From: Tychonema sp. LEGE 07203
Lineage (GTDB): Bacteria; Cyanobacteriota; Cyanobacteriia; Cyanobacteriales; Microcoleaceae
Length of the DNA: 64,000 nucleotides
Reading direction: 5' to 3'
NCBI RefSeq assembly: GCF_015207285.1
Contig: NZ_JADEXD010000003.1
Location: 1-64,000, forward strand
The notes under the pieces are model-generated. The model worked only from the letters and a program-made list of their open reading frames with translations, had not been told where the DNA came from and did not search any database. The translations under genes and the position numbers were made by a program. This document shows, in pieces, positions 61,401 through 64,000 of this stretch; positions within the stretch are counted from its first letter, which is position 1, and each line of letters begins with the position of its first letter.

Positions 61401-62250
61401 GCAATTCCAAGGCTCGACGGTGACAATAAAAAGCCTCTTGAAAATTTCCTAAATCCACCAATGCGTGTCCGAGGTTGTTAATAGCATCCACGAAGTCGGG
61501 CTTGAAGCTTAATGCTTGTCGGTAGTGGTCTATGGCTGCTTGAGGATTGCCTTGTTCGTGGTAAAATGCTCCGATATTGTTTTGCGCGTCGGGATTTTTG
61601 GGTTCTATTTCTACAGCTTGCTGGTAGCAGTTGAAAGCTGCGGCTAATTTACCTTGCTGCTGCAAAACTCGGCCCAATCCTAGCAGAGAATATGTCAATT
61701 TAGGATTTATTTGTAAAGCGTGCAAATAACAGGCTGCTGCTGCGTTTAGTTCATTTTTTTCTGTAAAAATTTTTCCTAAATTGTGGGCGGCTTCAACCAG
61801 GTTTGGGTCGAGTTTGAGCGCTGCTTGGTAATATACAATTGCCGCGTCTGTTTCTCCTAATTGCTGTTTGAGCCAGCCCAATTTATTGCAGGCGAGTGCG
61901 GAATTTGGCTGTATTTTGATAACTTGTTCGTAACTAACGATCGCCCTTTGATATTCGCCGACATCCAGCAAAACATGGGCCTTGTTTAAATGTGCTTCTA
62001 CAAAATCTGGGTTTTGGGCGATCGCGCGATCGTAAAAATCGATCGCCTCAGCAACTTTTCCCTGCTGTCTCAGCGCTATTCCCAACAAACAAAGCACGTT
62101 TGCTGAATCCGGCTCGACTTCTACGATTTGCCGGTACAAATTTTCAGCTTCTAACAAACGCCCAGCTTGGTGATTTTCCCAAGCTCTTTTCAAACAGTCT
62201 TCAGCACTCTGTTTAACGGCCAATTTTTGCGATTTTTTTTGAGAAGCCAT
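52477..62250 (-). CDS. Giant TPR protein with five GT9-like modules and C-terminal GT4 glycosyltransferase
   Basis: A 3257-aa protein in one frame (9.8 kb). It repeats a module of several TPR units followed by a GT-B/GT9-like (heptosyltransferase-like) domain: approximate GT positions 335-580, 930-1175, 1585-1830, 2145-2395 and 2580-2830. Each begins FAEYEWRW...PLWDGSDL, contains LHxEQGLGDSIQFIRYA, then VGIVWAGNPxxxK and (S/A)VAHLAGALGKPVWILL with DWRWxLxREDSPWYPT. TPRs lie at ~15-320, 665-910, 1205-1565, 1860-2125 and 2440-2560. Residues ~2860-3257 form a GT4-type glycosyltransferase (GGKLEYRKGQDIVIAAFKQF, NRCEGGTNLVAMESMACGIP with E-x7-E). No signal peptide. Modules are diverged, not recent copies. 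Confidence 0.92.
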   Translation of the reverse strand: MASQKKSQKLAVKQSAEDCLKRAWENHQAGRLLEAENLYRQIVEVEPDSANVLCLLGIALRQQGKVAEAIDFYDRAIAQNPDFVEAHLNKAHVLLDVGEYQRAIVSYEQVIKIQPNSALACNKLGWLKQQLGETDAAIVYYQAALKLDPNLVEAAHNLGKIFTEKNELNAAAACYLHALQINPKLTYSLLGLGRVLQQQGKLAAAFNCYQQAVEIEPKNPDAQNNIGAFYHEQGNPQAAIDHYRQALSFKPDFVDAINNLGHALVDLGNFQEAFYCHRRALELQPDNATAHLEFSLTLLLFGDYQRGFAEYEWRWRTPQLQPRQFQQPLWDGSDLDSKTILLHVEQGLGDSIQFIRYAPILRSRGAKVMVACYRELMRLFATVAGIEYLSVSFEGLPVFDFHAPLMSLPRILGTTLETIPANVPYLAPPAECKFALASDAKFKVGIVWAGNPTRRKDNQRSCSLSDFIPFFDVAGIAFYSLQKNLSESDRTLLNHHLVPDLSPHLNDFADTASAISQLDLVISVDTSVAHLAGALGKPVWVLLSFAPDWRWLLDREDNPWYPTARLFRQSQPESWQELFQDVRAALSLLAIANSATYSEDNTKNLSIAKTVGAAALEMTNASLVEDSQKIFLTAGEALANRVAIEQMPPIETSITRAANGENSVVLEDMLQQAEKLMETGDKQEAIALYEQIIFLDPNCVQARINYGFLKQENGELDAAIPHYREALALAPDIPQTAYNLAKIFEEKGQVAEAIAHYEQALAAEPNFVPALINLAVALQEKGKLLEAVNLYRRALEINPHSWEAYNNLATVLQEQGNLEDALEYYHKALELLPDFVEAINNLGRTFLEKGAVEEAIACYKRAIVLSPDHASAHLNLSLALLLAGDLENGLAEYEWRWKINEFKIGHSCFMTGPENTVAAREYRPLWDGSNLHGKTILLHAEQGLGDSIQFVRYAAIVKNKGGRVIVGCYPQLQRLFATVDGIDLLIVRGEPLPEFDVQVPMLSLPYVLGTTLETIPANTAYLSGIAGAEFGLLPDRNLKVGIVWAGNPKHRKNMQRSCSLSQFLPLLDVSGVSFYSLQKEVSQADRALLDRTPIVDLSRHLGDLADTAAAIAELDLVICVDTAVAHLAGALGKPVWILLAFSPDWRWLLEREDSPWYPTARLFRQPSRGDWEGVFDRVVQSLCRLVEAAPAPAADAEFRSGRDLQVQRNFGGAIECYERALRIDPDYAAAHNNLGVVKQQSGRLTEAIAHYKKALEIDGNLAETASNLGSALAEAGETAEAIAQYQRALSLNPNCAEAMINLGLLREEEGNVNEAVKLYQQAIQVNPDCAAAYLNLGIALEKQGEEAGADYDRAIANYERAIELDPNYFDALHNLAYASIRQGRVADAIAYYERALALEPDLAATDLAFGNWLSNQDRLDEALAFCQQAIQKYPASAGARCNLAIVLHKQGKIQDAIACYQQALSLKPDFPEALNNLAKAFEEAGKMTEAMDCYNRAIELKPGYVNSLNGLGNILHQGGQFADAVTYYDRAVEFNIANPESHLNLALALLLAGDFQRGFAEYESRLVVEKKQFPQYNFLQPIWDGKDLEGKTILLCPEQGLGDAIQFIRYAELVKQKGGRVIVWCLPHLQRLFARVAGIDQLIISPEAAPDFQVRAHLMSLPHLLGTTLETIPAQVPYLAPPPGGEFTLRQTANLKVGIVWCGNTNNSQNKVRSFSLNLLAKILDIPGADFYSLQKEMTAEERALLEQMPVTDLSSYLHDFADTAAAISALDLVISVDTSVAHLAGALGKPLWILLCFVPDWRWMLEREDSPWYPTARLFRQSTAQDWEGVLEAVGLALRERIAHHQEERGVIEIQLNIDLAKQQFDLGNLLKSQGKFIEAITCFENALVSCPNSIEVATNLAVTLHQTGDLTGAATYYQRAIEIDPNCALSQNNFGIFLQTQGRIDDAISCFQKAIALNPLYVKALNNLGAILQQQGELSSAIACFNQALSINANYVPAIVNLGAAMQATNQLEEAKRLYCLSIEIEPDSATGHYHLGNLFLETRQYELALVSLETAISLQPNHVEALNNLGTVLEAKNEVERAISCYNRAINLDENCAKAHFNLSLALLLTGDLLRGFAEYEWRWQTDGAKKTQWLNFDRPIWDGSDLHGKTILIRCEQGLGDAIQFVRYATIVQQKGGKVILSCYQELQRLFKQIPGIEQVAVRMDELSDFQVQAPLMSLPHILGTNLENIPANVPYLAAPPNWQFSLNSVKRSYPVGNRNLKVGIVWAGSSEHLKDFVRSSDLSYFLKLLDIPGVTFYSLQKKLSAGDLTLLSQTSAIDLSDNLNDFADTAAVVSQLDLVICVDTAVAHLAGALGKPVWILLCFAPDWRWMLQREDSPWYPTARLFRQQKPGDWEEVCDRVKIALQELTKSLSVRETSPSPSLGSAQKLTAIDVDFHIANALRKQGKQAEAADRYEQVIVASPNHAGAHSYLGYFKQENGQIAEAIFHYKQALKINPNLSETNLYLGCALEEQGKVAEAIEFYNKAIQLCPESPNWRLRLALALLLTGNFERGFAEYESRWQTKELEPRYFEQPLWDGSDLQEKTILLHPEQGLGDTIHFIRYAPLVKQKGGKVIVACHQSLKRLFEKVAGIDLVVTKPQDMVDFQVQAPLMSLPRILGTTLENIPVNIPYLAPPEDGKFFLEPNNKLKVGIVWAGGPLHRKNNDRSCKLSNFARFLDVPGASFYSLQKDLPAKDYALLNQQQVQDLSKHCIDFAETAAIISQLDLVICVDTAVAHLAGALGKPVWILLSFVADWRWMLDREDSPWYPTVRLFRQEKPGDWDGVGDRVKAALEQLIYTSQGQETNTPPLLIPQNLPPETPPKTTGIGISWPLSITSGWGIYGINLTLQLLRNPAWEVALLAPPSISSESLNPLHKSLLLPLIEKQKDFQQLVTANYDKQIACNFPVLYGLGNNLVSSGVENQITSACQVGVIFFEDTRITAEALEKAKKYSVIVAGSNWNADVLRSCGLTNVAMVNQGIDPTIFHPAPKSNLFGDRFVIFSGGKLEYRKGQDIVIAAFKQFRAKHPEALLLTAWHNFWPQYMLGMEQTGNVAGFPNINRDGSLGISQWLAANGLPVESFIDIGLIPNHLSGQILREADCAVFTNRCEGGTNLVAMESMACGIPTILSANTGHLDLIYSNICYPLSHQGRVKPTAHFPGVEGWGESDVAEVIDALEQVYTNRTEAKNRGLAAANFMLDWTWEKQIKRFLDVITL

Positions 62251-62404
62251 AGTTATCTTTGTTGTTTGGGAGTTCGCTAACTTGTAATTACCAACTGATT
62301 CTAATTTGTTAACTATTCCTTCCTTTCTTCTTCCCTCAACATTGTTAAATCCTTTAAATTTATTAAAGTGATTACAAAATCGGTTCTGAAATGACCTCCC
62401 TTAA

Positions 62405-62431
62405 ATCCGTTACATCCGTTACATCCGCTAC
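62405..62431. repeat. Three tandem 9-bp repeats
   Basis: ATCCGTTAC, ATCCGTTAC, ATCCGCTAC in a row, between the phytyltransferase and giant TPR genes. Confidence 0.85.
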
Positions 62432-62457
62432 AAAAGAAGCGGACGTACTTCCTTCAT

Positions 62458-63459
62458 TTACCCTAACAAACAAGCTGCTGGAAAAATCAAATATTCTAAG
62501 AAAAACAACTTCCAGATAAACTGATAAAAATCCGCAATTTCTTTTTGCTCCTCCAAATCAACTTTTGCGCTCCAAAACCACATCAAACCCAAAGCCGCCA
62601 AATGAGAAACTGCCAGAAATACTAAATTAACATGAGACAAAACAATGACTCCCGCCACAGTCGCGCCCACATAGCAAACTGTCAACACCCAGCGAGACAA
62701 ATTAAAGACGGCCGGCTTGCCCAGCTCAATCGTAAACGTAGTAATATTGTATTGCTTGTCGCCTTCCATGTCAGGGATATCTTTGAAAATGGCGATCGCA
62801 AAAGTAAACACCACCACAAACACCGTCAGCACCCAAACTTCCGCAGGAATTGCAAAAGACACACTATCCAAACTCCAGCCCGAAAAAGCGCTTTTCGCCC
62901 TTCCCAAACCCAACACCCAATTAAAGTGTAAAAATAACCCTAGATTTACGATCGCCCCCCGCACCGTAAAAATGCACAGCGCCGCCCAAAAAGGAAACCG
63001 CTTCAGCCGAATTGGCGGCAGAGAATAAGCAGTCCCGATCGCCAAACTAACACCAACTGTAGCCAGCAAAAACGGCCCTTGCAAAACAGCAATCAAAATT
63101 GCTAGAATTCCCGTTACAGCTACAATTAATTTCCCAGTTTTTCGGGAAAATTCCCCAGAGGCGATCGGCAAATACGGCTTATTTATTTTATCAATTTCAA
63201 CATCTTCTAACTGGTTCAATCCCACAATATAAATATTGCCGCAAATGCAAGCCAACCAAGCACAAGCTAGGGGTAAAAGTACAGGATTCACAAACAGTTG
63301 TGCGCTTTGGGCGATCGCGTACAAAGCCAGCACGCTCAACGTAGTCCCCACAATCGTATGCGGCCGAGAAAACTCCCAAAATGCCCTCACCCAGCTTTGC
63401 GGAGCCGAGCCATCTTTATCTTGATCGATCCAAGACTTATCAATCGAATCGTTGCCCAT
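62458..63459 (-). CDS. hpt: Homogentisate phytyltransferase (UbiA family)
   Basis: A 333-aa membrane prenyltransferase that joins homogentisate and phytyl diphosphate, the committed step of tocopherol synthesis in thylakoid/plasma membranes. The two Asp-rich diphosphate-binding motifs are visible: NQLEDVEIDKINKPYLPIAS (from residue 82) and FKDIPDMEGDKQYN (near 226), among about eight hydrophobic helices. Between them FTVRGAIVNLGLFLHFNWVL is characteristic of HPT rather than UbiA/ChlG. The ATG at 63459 is preferred; the frame extends to a TTG at 63495. A tocopherol-methyltransferase-like gene lies upstream on the same strand. Confidence 0.92.
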   Translation of the reverse strand: MGNDSIDKSWIDQDKDGSAPQSWVRAFWEFSRPHTIVGTTLSVLALYAIAQSAQLFVNPVLLPLACAWLACICGNIYIVGLNQLEDVEIDKINKPYLPIASGEFSRKTGKLIVAVTGILAILIAVLQGPFLLATVGVSLAIGTAYSLPPIRLKRFPFWAALCIFTVRGAIVNLGLFLHFNWVLGLGRAKSAFSGWSLDSVSFAIPAEVWVLTVFVVVFTFAIAIFKDIPDMEGDKQYNITTFTIELGKPAVFNLSRWVLTVCYVGATVAGVIVLSHVNLVFLAVSHLAALGLMWFWSAKVDLEEQKEIADFYQFIWKLFFLEYLIFPAACLLG

Positions 63460-63595
63460 AAATCCCACACCCGCACCAGAAATAATATTAAGCAAAGTGG
63501 AAATTATCCACCTTAATTGAACTTGCCGCCAGAAATATCATCGACCCAACCCTCTTCCGACTTCCATTGGACTGATGACTTTAGACGGAAAGCAG

Positions 63596-63741
63596 TTGCC
63601 AGTTCTCAGTTGTCAGTTGTTACTAACAACAAATAACAAATAACAAATAACAAGTAACTACTGACTGAGGACTAATGACTAATGACTACTGACTGAGGAC
63701 TAATGACTAATGACTAATGACTAATGACTAATGACTAATGA
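63596..63741. repeat. Mixed heptanucleotide arrays
   Basis: CAGTTGTCAGTTGT, (AACAAAT)n and (TAATGAC)n units, the last being the reverse complement of the array at 48561. They occupy the space between the two tocopherol-pathway genes. Confidence 0.93.
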
Positions 63742-63742
63742 T

Positions 63743-64000
63743 TTATTTTACAGCACAAATCAGTCCGAAACGAATCAATCCGCTCTGATATCCCCGGCTC
63801 ATCAATCCGAGAGCAAGTGCAGCTTGAATCGTCGTCCAACCGCTCGTCAGCAAACCCCAAATCGCGCTCGGAGTCAAAGCAGAATCGATCACCACATCCC
63901 AAAAAGGAGCAACTGCTTTTGACCAATCAGCGCTGCGAATACTTGTAAAAGGCAAACTGCGGACAATTTCCTCATATTCCGGTAAAGAAATCACGTAAGG
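63743..64000 (-). CDS. Methyltransferase C-terminus, probable gamma-tocopherol methyltransferase (partial)
   Basis: The frame is open from the window edge to TAA at 63743-63745 (85 residues). The segment IRSADWSKAVAPFWDVVIDS followed by ALGLMSRGYQSGLIRFGLIC resembles the C-terminal end of cyanobacterial tocopherol O-methyltransferases (Slr0089-type), which end GWKTI...GLIKFA-type. The SAM-binding domain is outside the window. Position directly upstream of homogentisate phytyltransferase on the same strand supports a tocopherol-pathway role. An apparent GTG at 63994 is internal. Family assignment from memory of the C-terminus only. Confidence 0.65.
   Translation of the reverse strand, partial: PYVISLPEYEEIVRSLPFTSIRSADWSKAVAPFWDVVIDSALTPSAIWGLLTSGWTTIQAALALGLMSRGYQSGLIRFGLICAVK

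Overview
This window is a chromosomal segment of a filamentous cyanobacterium. Core genes have cyanobacterial form: purC next to what looks like bamA, a CobA-HemD fusion, murE, an ArsA/Get3-like ATPase, and the tocopherol genes. The 8-mer GCGATCGC (HIP1) is frequent throughout. Intergenic DNA is full of heptanucleotide tandem repeats such as (TTGACTG)n, (CTAATAA)n and (GTCATTA)n, as reported for several filamentous cyanobacteria. The accessory content suggests an Oscillatoriales/Microcoleaceae-type genome; that genus-level guess is inference. No rRNA, tRNA, CRISPR array, prophage or intact transposase was seen.

Left part (1-10.3 kb): the 5' end of a probable outer-membrane assembly factor and purC on the minus strand; an Rcp1-type response regulator and an 1138-aa hybrid histidine kinase; a 780-aa orphan 'DNA phosphorothioation-associated' methyltransferase with a duplicated flanking domain; and a divergent LysR regulator/heme-oxygenase-like enzyme pair.

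Toxin-antitoxin graveyard (10.4-16.1 kb): a decayed brnT with an intact brnA, a decayed retropepsin-like protease with its decayed partner, a truncated antitoxin, a transglutaminase-like protein, a GNAT fragment, then an apparently intact brnT / ribbon-helix-helix / small ORF / protein-kinase-like string of overlapping genes, and a VapBC pair whose toxin has a 103-bp MITE inserted in frame.

Centre (16-36 kb): ArsA-type ATPase, fmt, sbcD, a SUKH protein, an ATP-dependent DNA ligase-like protein, a glutaredoxin-like protein, murE, an unknown 333-aa protein, a 1798-aa Ser/Thr kinase-ATPase-GAF-histidine kinase, a second histidine kinase and tldD. Several gene ends carry palindromic elements with AACCCGGTTT cores.

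Right part (36-64 kb): coaE, a 1712-aa secretion-domain/CHAT-protease protein, two PD-(D/E)XK-type nuclease-like genes, a trypsin-like protease with TPRs, a Doc toxin pair, cobA-hemD, then two convergent giant genes. One is a 1109-aa glycosyltransferase/three-methyltransferase fusion. The other is a 3257-aa protein with five TPR plus GT9-like modules and a terminal GT4 domain. Together they look like a glycan or glycoprotein assembly and modification locus. The window ends with homogentisate phytyltransferase and the 3' end of a tocopherol-methyltransferase-like gene.

A recurring theme is small repeats that have entered coding sequences without breaking the frame: vapC, murE, hemD and the tail of the phosphorothioation-associated methyltransferase.
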